A stretch of DNA of 48,297 bases from NCBI GenBank assembly GCA_903924985.1, contig CAIYDT010000279.1:1-48297 (forward strand), given 5' to 3'. This stretch comes from an uncultured Acetobacteraceae bacterium (GTDB taxonomy: Bacteria > Pseudomonadota > Alphaproteobacteria > Acetobacterales > Acetobacteraceae). Numbering within the stretch: position 1 is the first letter of the stretch; every line of letters starts with the position of its first letter. Shown piece by piece: positions 38,984-48,196 of this stretch. The notes beneath the pieces were generated by a model, which saw only the letters and a program-made list of their open reading frames with translations, was not told where the DNA came from and ran no database searches. Position numbers and translations under genes: made by a program.

Positions 38984-39610
38984 GTGGGCAATCGTTGTTC
39001 TCTGGATACTCTGGTAAGAACGCGCTTGAAGCGGTGGCCGCAGCGCCCACCAGGACTCAAGCCCAGGCCCGGTCCAAATGCCTGGTTGCGCTGCCGGCCT
39101 TCTGAAGACTCGCACAAAGTCCATCCGTTTCTCAAATTTCCCGGCAGCAATCACTGGCGCACGCTGCCGGATGGGTTGTGGCTCAATTTCGGTGGGTCCC
39201 CGGAGGATCCTTTTGTGGATATCTTCGCGATAGAGGCATGCAGCACCACACAGAACCTGCTGGACAAGCGGTCGCGGTTCGCACCCAGTACACACTCCAT
39301 GCTCGCGTACTGTCCAGTGCCCTGGCTGCTGGCGCCGGTCATGGAGGGCGATTCCACGCCGCGCTGGCGCGTCACCGGCATTTTTCGGGACCAGCCAACC
39401 CAGGCCGCCACATTGCCGGTGCGGGAAATGCGTGTGCTGTACGGCCTCAAGAGCCGGGACTACACTGGCTTCATGCGTACGCAGTTACCGCACGCACATG
39501 AATTTTTCATGCCGCTCGAGACGTTAACAGAGGAAAACAGCGAGCTAAATCCAGCCCTTCGGGCCTTGGTTAAGCGTGCGTCGATCACCGCGAATTTTCT
39601 GCGGTGCTGA
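38984..39610 (+). CDS. Unrecognised 208-residue protein
   Basis: I do not recognise this protein. GTG 38984 has GGGAGG five bases upstream, which supports real translation. The N-terminal ~45 residues are Arg/Pro-rich, then come HPFLKFPGSNHWRTLPDGLWLNFGG and a Cys-containing core (IEACSTTQNLLDKRSRFAPS, MLAYCPVPWLLAPV), ending in helical sequence. No signal peptide or membrane segment. It follows the AT-rich DnaA-box region and is only 6 bp from the convergent GDPD gene. Possibly accessory; no function proposed. Confidence 0.6.
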   Translation: MGNRCSLDTLVRTRLKRWPQRPPGLKPRPGPNAWLRCRPSEDSHKVHPFLKFPGSNHWRTLPDGLWLNFGGSPEDPFVDIFAIEACSTTQNLLDKRSRFAPSTHSMLAYCPVPWLLAPVMEGDSTPRWRVTGIFRDQPTQAATLPVREMRVLYGLKSRDYTGFMRTQLPHAHEFFMPLETLTEENSELNPALRALVKRASITANFLRC

Positions 39611-39616
39611 CAGGCG

Positions 39617-40480
39617 CTACGAAGCCGGAACCAAATCCGGCCGGTCGGTAATCAGCCCGTCGGCGCCCCAGGAGATGAGGCGCCGCATCGCGGCCGGGTC
39701 ATTGACCGTCCACGGGAGGACATACAGGCCGAGGTCATGCGCCTCGGCCACCATGTCCTGTGTCAGCCCGGTGTGTTCGGGTGCCCAGATCGGCCCGCCC
39801 TCGGCCGCGACCACGCGCGGTGTCGATCCGCCGAAGTCCGAGGGATGCGGGCCGTCCCACCACAGATGCGCATCCCGCACCGTTTCGGGGCGGGTGAGCC
39901 ATGCCAGCCGGATGTCCGGCCGCGCCCGCCGAACATACCGCGGCCCTCGCCAATCGAAAGACTCCAGGACAATGCGTGGCGCGGCCTCGGCAGCATCGAT
40001 GACCGCGAGCGCGGCGTCGGCCAGTTCCGCCGGCGTCGCTGTTCGGACGGGATAGCGTGGGTCGGTTTTCAGCTCGATCATGAAGCGTGTCGCTGCGTCG
40101 ATGCGCAGCACGTCCCGCAACGTCGGGATGCGTGCGCCATCGACCGGCTGCTGCAGCGGGAATTGCGCCGCGTAGACAGATCCAGGGCGGAGCCGTCCGA
40201 CGTCGAAGCCGGCAAGCGCTGCCGAGGTCAAATCGCGCAATGCCGGTCCCGGCACCGACAGCCAGTGTCCGCTGGCATCCCGGGTAATGTCCGGGTTCAG
40301 CTGCAGATCGTGCGACACCACCACCACGCCGTCCGCGGTCATGCCTACATCCAGCTCGAACGCGTCGATCCCCAACGCGAGCGCGGCGCGAAATCCCTCG
40401 ATCGTGTTTTCAGGGAACAAGCCGCGTGCGCCACGGTGCCCTTGCAGGCCGAGCGGTAGCGTGATGATAGAATGGGGCAA
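39617..40480 (-). CDS. Glycerophosphodiester phosphodiesterase
   Basis: 287 residues, GDPD TIM barrel. GHRGARGLFPENTIEGF gives the catalytic His-Arg and the Glu-Asn of the active site, and AFELDVGMTADGVVVVSHD gives the metal-binding Glu/Asp and second His. It hydrolyses glycerophosphodiesters to glycerol-3-phosphate and an alcohol. The start is a TTG at 40480 with GAGG upstream; longer in-frame sequence runs into the divergent neighbour. No signal peptide, so probably cytosolic. Only 21 bp separate it from the aldo/keto reductase start. Confidence 0.9.
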   Translation of the reverse strand: MPHSIITLPLGLQGHRGARGLFPENTIEGFRAALALGIDAFELDVGMTADGVVVVSHDLQLNPDITRDASGHWLSVPGPALRDLTSAALAGFDVGRLRPGSVYAAQFPLQQPVDGARIPTLRDVLRIDAATRFMIELKTDPRYPVRTATPAELADAALAVIDAAEAAPRIVLESFDWRGPRYVRRARPDIRLAWLTRPETVRDAHLWWDGPHPSDFGGSTPRVVAAEGGPIWAPEHTGLTQDMVAEAHDLGLYVLPWTVNDPAAMRRLISWGADGLITDRPDLVPAS

Positions 40481-40501
40481 GCGGGACCTCGGAGAATACG
40501 G

Positions 40502-41461
40502 ATGGATTACACGACCCTTGGGCGAACGGGGCTGCGCGTCAGTGTCGCCGGTCTGGGCTGCGGCGGTTTCAGCCGCCTGGGTCTCAATGCCGGCCTGGGC
40601 GAAGACCACGCCGTGGGCATCATCCGGCAGGCAATGGATCTCGGCGTTAACATCATCGACACAGCTTCGGTGTACGGCACGGAGGAGGTCGTGGGCAAGG
40701 CGCTACGCGGCGTCGCACGCGACAGCGTCGTGATCTGCACCAAGACGTCCAAGCCCGCCAGCGACAAAGCTTTCAGCGTGACGAAGGTTCTGGAAAGCCT
40801 CGACGGGTCCTTGAGGCGTCTTGGCGTCGATTACGTCGATGTCTTCCAACTCCACGCCGTCCCTCCATCCGCCTATGGTCATGTGCGTGACGAAATCGCG
40901 CCGGCTTTGCTGCGGGAGAAGGAGCGCGGAAAGTTCCGCTTTCTCGGCATCACCGAGACCGCGCCGAACGACCATGAGCAGCTCATGCTGAATCGCGCCA
41001 CTCAGGATGGCATTTGGGACACGGCGATGCTGGCGTTCCATCTGATGGATCAGGTCGCACGCACCCAGGTGTTCCCGCATACGCTGGCCAACGGTATCGG
41101 TACGCTGATGATGTTCGCGGTGCGCTCGATCTTTGCCCGCCCGGCGCAACTGTCCGACGCAGTGAAGGCATTGGCCACCGCCGGGCTGGTGCCGGCGGAG
41201 CTCGCGGAACGGGACAACCCGCTGGATTTCCTGATCCATGAGGGCGGTGCCAGCAATGTGACGGATGCCGCCTACCGCTACGTGCGGCACGAACCCGGCG
41301 TGGATGTCGTGCTGTTCGGCACCGGCAGCGCCGACCACCTGCGCACCAACATCGAGTCCATCCTGAAGCCGCCGCTGCCCGATGCCGATCGTGCCCGTCT
41401 GGCGTCGCTGTTCAGCCATTTGCGCGGTGTCGGCCTGGAGGTGCCGCCGCCCCGCAAGTGA
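40502..41461 (+). CDS. Aldo/keto reductase
   Basis: 319 residues. The tetrad appears as Asp in NIIDTASVYG, Tyr in the same motif, Lys in ICTKTSK and His in VFQLHAV. NADPH-dependent carbonyl reduction or, as in some subfamilies, dehydrogenation; substrate unknown. ATG 40502 follows GGAG by 7 bases. Diverges from the GDPD gene. Confidence 0.9.
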   Translation: MDYTTLGRTGLRVSVAGLGCGGFSRLGLNAGLGEDHAVGIIRQAMDLGVNIIDTASVYGTEEVVGKALRGVARDSVVICTKTSKPASDKAFSVTKVLESLDGSLRRLGVDYVDVFQLHAVPPSAYGHVRDEIAPALLREKERGKFRFLGITETAPNDHEQLMLNRATQDGIWDTAMLAFHLMDQVARTQVFPHTLANGIGTLMMFAVRSIFARPAQLSDAVKALATAGLVPAELAERDNPLDFLIHEGGASNVTDAAYRYVRHEPGVDVVLFGTGSADHLRTNIESILKPPLPDADRARLASLFSHLRGVGLEVPPPRK

Positions 41462-41681
41462 CCCCCGATTGCTGCGGTGCGGAATTTTCTTGCCTTTCAA
41501 CGCGATCCCGGCGATATACCGCCCGTCTTTCCGTGATTGCGTGATTGGCGGGCTTTTTCAGGCCAGCCCTCCCGGGAATATCTCAGTCGAAACGCGTTCG
41601 TCCCCATTATCGCGCGGGGCGGCGAACATTCAGGCGACCGCATCTGGCCAAAGGCCGGCGGCGCTGGAGCTAACACATCTC

Positions 41682-42950
41682 GTGACCCAAACCACGTTTG
41701 CGACCCTCGGCCTTGCCGAGGCCCTTCTGCGCGCGCTCGCCGCGAAGGATTTCACCGTTCCAACCCCGATCCAGGAGCAGGCAATCCCGCCGCTGCTCAC
41801 CGGCCGCGACCTACTGGGCATCGCCCAGACCGGCACCGGCAAGACCGCCGCTTTCTCCCTGCCGCTGATGCAGCATCTGTCGGCCGACAATGTCCGTTCG
41901 GGCGCTTTTGGCACACGCGCGCTGATCCTGGCGCCGACGCGCGAACTCGCGCTGCAGATCGATGAGGCCATTCGCACCTTCGGCGCCAATTCGCGCCTGC
42001 GCACCGTCGTCATCATCGGCGGCGCCAGCCGCTTCAAGCAGGTCGAATCCATGCGCCGCGGCGCCGATATCGTTATCGGCACACCCGGCCGGGTGTGCGA
42101 CCTGATGCAAACCCGCGAACTGCATCTCGGCGGCGTGAAGCAATTCGTGCTGGATGAAGCGGACCGTATGCTGGACCTGGGCTTCATCAAGGACATCCGC
42201 CGCATCGTCGCCATGCTGCCGGTGCAGCGCCAGTCGGCGCTGTTCTCCGCCACCATGCCCGGCGAAGTCGCCAGCCTGGCGAACGGCCTGCTGCGCGATC
42301 CCGTGCGCGTGGAGATCGCCCGCGTCGAGGCGACCACGCCGAAGATCGACCAGTCCGTCTACCATTTGCCCATCTCCGGTAAGCTGCCGCTGCTGGGCAA
42401 ACTGCTGGAACATGCGGAGTTCAGCCGCGTGATCGTGTTCACCCGCACCAAACGCGGCGCCAACAAGGTCTGCGAGACGCTCGAATTGGCCGGCCATCGC
42501 GTCAACGCGCTGCACGGCAACAAGAGCCAGCCGCAGCGCGAGAAGGCGCTGGACCAGTTCCGATCGGGACGCGCCCGCGTTCTGGTCGCGACCGATATTG
42601 CCGCACGCGGTATCGATGTGACCGGCGTCAGCCATGTTATCAACTTCGACGTCCCCGTGGAACCCGAAAGCTACGTCCACCGCATCGGCCGCACCGCGCG
42701 CGCCGGCGCCGCGGGCCACGCGATCACCTTCTGCGACGGGTCGGAGCGCGGCACGCTGCGCGCCATCGAACGGCTGATCGGCGGTCCGATCCCGGTCGCC
42801 GAGGGCAGCGGCCCGCCGCAACCCCAGACCGCGCCGATCGACCCGCGCCAGCAGCGGCATAACGGGCCGAAGCAAGGACAACGCGAAGGTCAGGCTCCCC
42901 GCCGCCCCTTCGTGCAGCGCCGGCCCGCCGGCATGCGCTCCGCCGCCTAA
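41682..42950 (+). CDS. DEAD-box RNA helicase, RhlE-type
   Basis: 422 residues. Q motif FATLGLAEALLRALAAKDF with PTPIQEQAIP, motif I AQTGTGKT, Ia APTRELALQ, II VLDEADRMLD, III FSATMP, IV IVFTRTKRGA, V ATDIAARGID, VI HRIGRTARAG are all visible, followed by a short basic, Gln/Pro-rich tail. It unwinds RNA in ribosome assembly or mRNA decay. The GTG at 41682 begins the conserved sequence; its Shine-Dalgarno is weak, and a 220-bp untranslated region precedes it, which could be regulatory as for some cold-induced helicases. YaiI gene follows with no gap. Confidence 0.93.
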   Translation: MTQTTFATLGLAEALLRALAAKDFTVPTPIQEQAIPPLLTGRDLLGIAQTGTGKTAAFSLPLMQHLSADNVRSGAFGTRALILAPTRELALQIDEAIRTFGANSRLRTVVIIGGASRFKQVESMRRGADIVIGTPGRVCDLMQTRELHLGGVKQFVLDEADRMLDLGFIKDIRRIVAMLPVQRQSALFSATMPGEVASLANGLLRDPVRVEIARVEATTPKIDQSVYHLPISGKLPLLGKLLEHAEFSRVIVFTRTKRGANKVCETLELAGHRVNALHGNKSQPQREKALDQFRSGRARVLVATDIAARGIDVTGVSHVINFDVPVEPESYVHRIGRTARAGAAGHAITFCDGSERGTLRAIERLIGGPIPVAEGSGPPQPQTAPIDPRQQRHNGPKQGQREGQAPRRPFVQRRPAGMRSAA

Positions 42951-43409
42951 ATGCCGACCGCCATCTACGTCGATGGCGATGCCTGCCCGGTGCGGGAGGA
43001 GGTTTACAAGGTCTCCGACCGCCTGGGATTGCAGGTATTCGTGGTTTCCAACGGCTCCCGGCCGATCCGTCCCACGGGTCGGCCGTTGGTCCAACTCATC
43101 ACCGTCGAGGCCGGCGCCGACATCGCCGATGACTGGATCGCGGAACGGATCACGAAAGCCGATGTCTGCGTGACTTCCGACATTCCCTTGGCATCCCGCT
43201 GTCTGACCAAATCGGCGCGCGCCTTGGCACCCAACGGCAAAGTCTGGACCCCGGACAATATCGGCAACGCCCTTGCCGGTCGGGCAGTTTCCCAGCACAT
43301 GCGCGAAATCGGCATGACAACCGGCGGCCCATCCCCATTGACGAAGCAGGACCGTTCCCGCTTCCTGAGCGCGCTGGACAGCGCCATTCAGGCGGCCAAA
43401 CGGGGGTAA
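42951..43409 (+). CDS. YaiI/YqxD (DUF188) family protein
   Basis: 152 residues. The family core is clear: IYVDGDACPVREEVYKVSDRLGLQVFVVSNGSRPI and ADVCVTSDIPLASRCLTKSARAL, ending RFLSALDSAIQ. A PIN-like nuclease fold is suspected for the family, with unknown cellular role. ATG follows immediately after the helicase stop, so they are co-transcribed. Confidence 0.9.
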   Translation: MPTAIYVDGDACPVREEVYKVSDRLGLQVFVVSNGSRPIRPTGRPLVQLITVEAGADIADDWIAERITKADVCVTSDIPLASRCLTKSARALAPNGKVWTPDNIGNALAGRAVSQHMREIGMTTGGPSPLTKQDRSRFLSALDSAIQAAKRG

Positions 43410-43414
43410 GGGAC

Positions 43415-44119
43415 ATGGGCGATAAGGTTCTCGGCGTATTGGGCGGCATGGGACCGTTGGCGAGCGCCCAGTTCATGCTGCGCCTGACCCTGCTGACTCC
43501 CGCCGACCGCGACCAGGATCACATCCCCGCCGTTCTGTGGTCCGACCCCCGCATTCCCGACCGCACCCGCGGCAAACTATCCGGTGGAGACGACCCGCTG
43601 CCCTGGCTGCTGCGCGGCATCGCCGGATTGAAGCAAGCCGGCGCCAGCGCCATCGCCATTCCCTGCAACACCGCGCACGGTTGGTACCAGGAAATGCTGG
43701 AAGCGGCCGGGATGCCCATTCTCCACATCGTCGATGCCGCTGCCGCCGATTTGCGGCGCATGGGCATCGCACCCGGCAAAATCGGCCTCATGGCAACCGC
43801 CGCCACAATCGCGATGCGGCTATATCAGGACCGCCTGGCCAGCCAAGGTTGGGAATGCATCGTGCCCGACGACGATCAAATGGCGCGGCTGGTCACGCCG
43901 TCGATCGCGCTCGTGAAAGCCAACCGGGTGCGGGAAGCATACGAGCCCCTGGCCGAGGTCGCCAACGACCTGGCGGCACGCGGTGCCACGGCCGTTGTGC
44001 TCGGGTGCACGGAAATTCCGCTCGGGATTCAGGCCGGCCCGGCCGAGGGATTACAAGCCCCGGTTATCGACACGATCGACGCCCTAGCCCGCGCGTCCAT
44101 TCAATGGGCGCGCGGGTAG
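43415..44119 (+). CDS. Aspartate/glutamate racemase family protein
   Basis: 234 residues. VLGVLGGMGPLASAQFM at the start, catalytic Cys84 in IPCNTAH and Cys198 in LGCTEIPL are those of the aspartate racemase group. Cofactor-independent; probably makes or removes a D-amino acid. It lies 5 bp after YaiI in the same operon and ends 9 bp before the convergent autotransporter. Distinct from the racemase at 3596. Confidence 0.88.
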   Translation: MGDKVLGVLGGMGPLASAQFMLRLTLLTPADRDQDHIPAVLWSDPRIPDRTRGKLSGGDDPLPWLLRGIAGLKQAGASAIAIPCNTAHGWYQEMLEAAGMPILHIVDAAAADLRRMGIAPGKIGLMATAATIAMRLYQDRLASQGWECIVPDDDQMARLVTPSIALVKANRVREAYEPLAEVANDLAARGATAVVLGCTEIPLGIQAGPAEGLQAPVIDTIDALARASIQWARG

Positions 44120-44128
44120 GGGTTTGGA

Positions 44129-47100
44129 TCAGAACTCGGTCTTTACCCGCAGAAAGAACGTGTTGTCGGTCGTGGTCTGGCCGAAGGTGTAGTCATAGAC
44201 CGCGCTGAGCACGAAGGGCCCCTTCTGCGCGATCGTCAGCCCTAAGCCAAAATTGGCAAGGTCGGCATCGCGCTGCGGGCCGGACACCGTGAACGCCCCA
44301 CCCGAGGTGAAAGCGGCCGACGTCGCGATGCGGCTAATGTTCAGGTTCCGGACATAGTAGGCGTGAACCTCAGGCGTGAACGACCAGCCGCTCGGCTGCG
44401 TCATCGGATAGGCCACCCGGCCGCCAAGCTTGAGCTGCGTCACATCCAGCTGCTGATCCGCGACATTCAGGTTAAACAACCCAGCGCCCGAGGTCGGGTG
44501 CGCGTCCACGTTCAGGTGGATTTCCTGGAACGTCAGGCTTGGGGTCACGACCATCCCGGCCGTGTGCCAGTCGTACCCAGCCGTCACCTTCGTGCTGAAC
44601 TGCACGCCCGTGTAGTTGGATGTGCGCTGAGTGCCGAAGAAGGAGATATTCTCCTTCGTGTTGTACCAGTTGTACCCGAACGCCGCGATGCCATCGACGA
44701 AGAACCCGTTCGAGAACCAGGTCCCATACACGCCAGCCTGCGCCAGCAGGTCGTTCGTCGTGTTGCCCGACTGTGCCCCGGAGAAGCTGATATCGGTGTT
44801 GGACAAGGAGATCGCGGCACCCAGACGGAAGTCTGGCCGGATCAATGTATCGGCACCGATCGCCACGCCATAGGACGACGCGGTGAATCCGCTGACATCC
44901 TCCTTGACACCCTGGGTGAAGGTCTCGCCATAGGGGCGCGCCCATGCCGTGAAGCCACGCCCGGGCTCATCGCCCGCCGCCATACCGCCGGTGTTCCGCA
45001 AAGCGTAAACGCGGTTGTCGACCGACGTTGTCAGGCCACCGTTGTTTGTCAGCGCCGAGCTCAGCAACGCCTGCGCCGTGCCGACTTGGCTCGGCTGCAC
45101 TTGCGAGAAGAACTGCTGCATCTGCGCCTGTGTCATGGACCCCAGAGCGTTGAAGATGCCTTCGCCGACGGCGCGGTTCCCGGCGAGACTGTCCACCAGT
45201 CCCTGCACGCCCAGGATGGCATTGAGCTGGTTCCGCAATCCCGTGCTTGTAAAGCCGCCCGCGGCCCCAGCCGTGAGGGCCTGGTACTTCGTGTTGATCA
45301 TACCAGGCGTCGGCGCTGCGAAGGAGATGAGCAGGTTGTTGCCGACATTGGACGCGATCGGATTGTCGAGCCATGGATCCGCACTGTCGCTACTGGCCGT
45401 CGGCAACGGCGTGTCCGTCAGACCGGCGGACGTAACGGCGAAGAAGGACGTAATGCTGCTGGGCCCTGTGAAGTGTAGCGCCACGCCGGTCCCAGTGCTG
45501 GCGATCGTCGCAGTGCCGGTGACGGCCAGTTGCCCCGTCGTCGTTCCGCTGACGGTGATGCCGAGCACGCCTGTGGCGCCCTGGCTGTAGGAGGACGCGA
45601 TCGTTCCAACGGTGGTACCCACGTTCACCAAGCCGTTGTTGTTAAGGCCGGGGGTCACGCCATTGATGGGCGGCTGCGAGGCCAAGCCGATCGTGCCGCC
45701 GTTCATCGCCAGGGTTGCCCCCTGCGCGACATCCACCGCGAAGCCGTTGTTGATCGCAACGCCGCCGGTCCCGGTATTCAGGACCCCCGAGTTGACGTTG
45801 AGCAAGAAGACCTCGCTGACGGTGAAGCCGGACGCGATCGTGCCGCCGTTCAGGTTGACGGTATTGAGACCGTAATTGCCGACGATATTGCCGGATAGCG
45901 TGCCGCCGTTCAGGTTGACGGTGTCCACCGACACCGAACCTGGGGTCAAAGAAACCGACCCGATGATCGACCCACTGTTCGTGACGGTAATCGGGGTGGT
46001 CGAGGAAGACAGATCGATCGCGGTGCCGGAGCCATTGGACGGGCCGCCCTGGATCAGGCCGCCAGCAACGTTCGTGATTCCGCCGGGTATCGCTCCGGCC
46101 CCACCGATGCTGATCGCAGTGCCGGTCAAGGACAGCAACGTTCCGCCGTTGACCAACGAACCGATCGTGCCGGTGGTCGCCAGCGTCACCGCGCCGCCAG
46201 GCCCGGTGATCAGGCCGTTATTCGTCACCGTGCCGGCGTTGCCGGCCACGTTCAGGCCATAGGAGCCATCCCCGGTCGCCGCCAGCGTGCCGCCGCTGTT
46301 GTTGTTCAATACCGTCAGCGATCCGGTCGATAGGACGGACACACCGGATACCGTGCCCTGGAACAGCCCGGTGTTGCTGAGGGTTCCGACCGAACCGCCG
46401 ATCGCCAAACCGACATTCGTCGCGATGACCGTGCCGCCCGAATTGTTGGTGATGCCGTCAATCGTGCCCGTGGTGCCAACGGCGACGCCCGTGCCCCCTG
46501 TGCCGCTCGCCTGGATCAGGCTGCTGTTGGTGATCGAAACGACGCTGCCGTTTGCCTGGATGCCCGTGCCACCCACGCCATTGGCCGTAATCGTGCCGCC
46601 GGTGTCGTTCGTCACCGCACCGAGATGGCTGCCCGCGAGCAGGTTCACGGCGACGCCGGAGGCGCCGTTCGCGTTCACCTGCCCGTTGTTGAGAATGCTG
46701 GTCAACGCGCCCGCGACGCTGATCGCCGAGGCGGAGGTGCCATTGGCGACGATTGTACCAGTCACCGTGTTGTTCAGGTTCTGCAGCAGGGCCGCTGTGC
46801 CTAAATTCACAGCCTTTCCGCCATCGCCCGTCGACTGCACCACCCCGGAATTGTTGACGGCGGTAACGAAACCCTGGATGTCCAGGGCGATGCCGTTGGC
46901 GCCCGTCGCCTGGATCGTGCCACCCACGCTATTGGTGATCGTTCCAGCCTGGCCGCTGCCACCGATAACCAGCGCCGAACTATCGTTTCCCGTCGACTGG
47001 ATCTTCCCGGTGTTGCCAACGGTTGTCACGGAACCGGCGATCAGGACCGCGGTGCCCAGAGTACCAGTAGACTGGATCGTGCCGCCCGAGTTGTTGAGGG

Positions 47101-48196
47101 TACCGATCGAACCGGCGGACACCACGTTGACGCCCGTTCCCGACGCGCCGCTGGCCACGACCTGCCCTTGGTTCAGCAACGTACCCACATTGCCGGCAAC
47201 ATTCACACCGATGCCGAGGCTGCCGGACGCACCGATCATGCCGGTCGCGGCATTGGTCATCGTGCCGATATTACCGCCGACGGCCACGTTCACAGCGGTG
47301 CCGGACACACCGTTCGCCTGAACCGTGCCGGCGTTTTGCATCGTCGTCAGACCGCCGGCGACATTCAAGGCCGTCCCAAGGCTACCGTTCGCCTGGATCG
47401 TGCCGGTCGAGGCATTGGTGACACTCGCGACAAAGGCGCCGGCCCTAATGTTCACGCCTTTGCCGCCGGTATTGGACGACGATATGGTTCCCTGGTTGTT
47501 GATAGTGGTCACCAGCCCCGTAATGTCGAGCGCGATGCCATTGGGACCCGTCGCCAGGATCGAGGCGGTGGACGCGTTGGTGATCGTGCCGACAGTGCCG
47601 GAAAAGCCCGGACCGCCAACAGCTATCGCCGTGCCGCCGTCTCCCGTCGCCTGAATGGTGCTGTTGTTGACCAGAGCCGTTATGGTGCCGCCGGCAATCA
47701 TAACCACTGTACCGAGAGTGCCGCTGGTCTGGATCGTGCCGGTGGAGTTCGTCAGCGTACCGACCGACCCACTGGACACGACATTGACGCCCGTGCCGGA
47801 TGCGCCGCTGCTCTGGATGGTGCCACTGTTCAGCAAAGATGTCAGACCGCCTGCGACATTCACCGCGGCACCGAGACTGCCGGAGGTCTGGATAAGGCCC
47901 GTGCCAGAGTTCGTGATGGTGCCGAGCGATGTCAGGGAAACGATGCCGATACCGATACCGCCTGGATCTTGCTGCGACTGGATCGTGCCGTTGTTAAGGA
48001 TGAAAGCGGCAGTGCCCGTCCCGGTCATTGCCGCGGGCTGAAAACCCGATGCCGCGCCGGTGATCGTAAGGCTGCCAGCCGCGGTATTCGTCAGCGAGTC
48101 GCCCGCGTTGAGCGTGAAGAGGCTGGTCGTGCCGGACAGCGCGGTTGAGTTAGTATACGCGGTCTGCGCTCGCGCGTCCCAGGACACCCCAACCAT
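44129..48196 (-). CDS. Giant repeat-rich autotransporter
   Basis: 1,355-residue adhesin-like protein. The first ~900 residues are imperfect ~22-24-residue units (for example GTGVNVVSSGSVGTLTNSTGTIQ), predicted to form a long beta-helix. A helical linker with LVDSLAGNRAVGEGIFNALGSM follows, and the last ~280 residues are an autotransporter barrel starting near RGFTAWARPYG and ending LRVKTEF. The only in-frame start at the upstream edge is ATG 48196; the mature-looking DARAQTAYTNS comes just 10 residues later. No hydrophobic signal core is seen between a TAG about 85 bp upstream and this ATG, so export may depend on a lost or frameshifted signal peptide. Its sequence differs from the island autotransporter. 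Confidence 0.85.
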   Translation of the reverse strand: MVGVSWDARAQTAYTNSTALSGTTSLFTLNAGDSLTNTAAGSLTITGAASGFQPAAMTGTGTAAFILNNGTIQSQQDPGGIGIGIVSLTSLGTITNSGTGLIQTSGSLGAAVNVAGGLTSLLNSGTIQSSGASGTGVNVVSSGSVGTLTNSTGTIQTSGTLGTVVMIAGGTITALVNNSTIQATGDGGTAIAVGGPGFSGTVGTITNASTASILATGPNGIALDITGLVTTINNQGTISSSNTGGKGVNIRAGAFVASVTNASTGTIQANGSLGTALNVAGGLTTMQNAGTVQANGVSGTAVNVAVGGNIGTMTNAATGMIGASGSLGIGVNVAGNVGTLLNQGQVVASGASGTGVNVVSAGSIGTLNNSGGTIQSTGTLGTAVLIAGSVTTVGNTGKIQSTGNDSSALVIGGSGQAGTITNSVGGTIQATGANGIALDIQGFVTAVNNSGVVQSTGDGGKAVNLGTAALLQNLNNTVTGTIVANGTSASAISVAGALTSILNNGQVNANGASGVAVNLLAGSHLGAVTNDTGGTITANGVGGTGIQANGSVVSITNSSLIQASGTGGTGVAVGTTGTIDGITNNSGGTVIATNVGLAIGGSVGTLSNTGLFQGTVSGVSVLSTGSLTVLNNNSGGTLAATGDGSYGLNVAGNAGTVTNNGLITGPGGAVTLATTGTIGSLVNGGTLLSLTGTAISIGGAGAIPGGITNVAGGLIQGGPSNGSGTAIDLSSSTTPITVTNSGSIIGSVSLTPGSVSVDTVNLNGGTLSGNIVGNYGLNTVNLNGGTIASGFTVSEVFLLNVNSGVLNTGTGGVAINNGFAVDVAQGATLAMNGGTIGLASQPPINGVTPGLNNNGLVNVGTTVGTIASSYSQGATGVLGITVSGTTTGQLAVTGTATIASTGTGVALHFTGPSSITSFFAVTSAGLTDTPLPTASSDSADPWLDNPIASNVGNNLLISFAAPTPGMINTKYQALTAGAAGGFTSTGLRNQLNAILGVQGLVDSLAGNRAVGEGIFNALGSMTQAQMQQFFSQVQPSQVGTAQALLSSALTNNGGLTTSVDNRVYALRNTGGMAAGDEPGRGFTAWARPYGETFTQGVKEDVSGFTASSYGVAIGADTLIRPDFRLGAAISLSNTDISFSGAQSGNTTNDLLAQAGVYGTWFSNGFFVDGIAAFGYNWYNTKENISFFGTQRTSNYTGVQFSTKVTAGYDWHTAGMVVTPSLTFQEIHLNVDAHPTSGAGLFNLNVADQQLDVTQLKLGGRVAYPMTQPSGWSFTPEVHAYYVRNLNISRIATSAAFTSGGAFTVSGPQRDADLANFGLGLTIAQKGPFVLSAVYDYTFGQTTTDNTFFLRVKTEF

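Noticed and set aside
44363..48148. Several long plus-strand frames opposite the second autotransporter
   Set aside because: Same effect: repeat-driven open frames without recognisable domains; the minus-strand protein ends in a proper autotransporter barrel.
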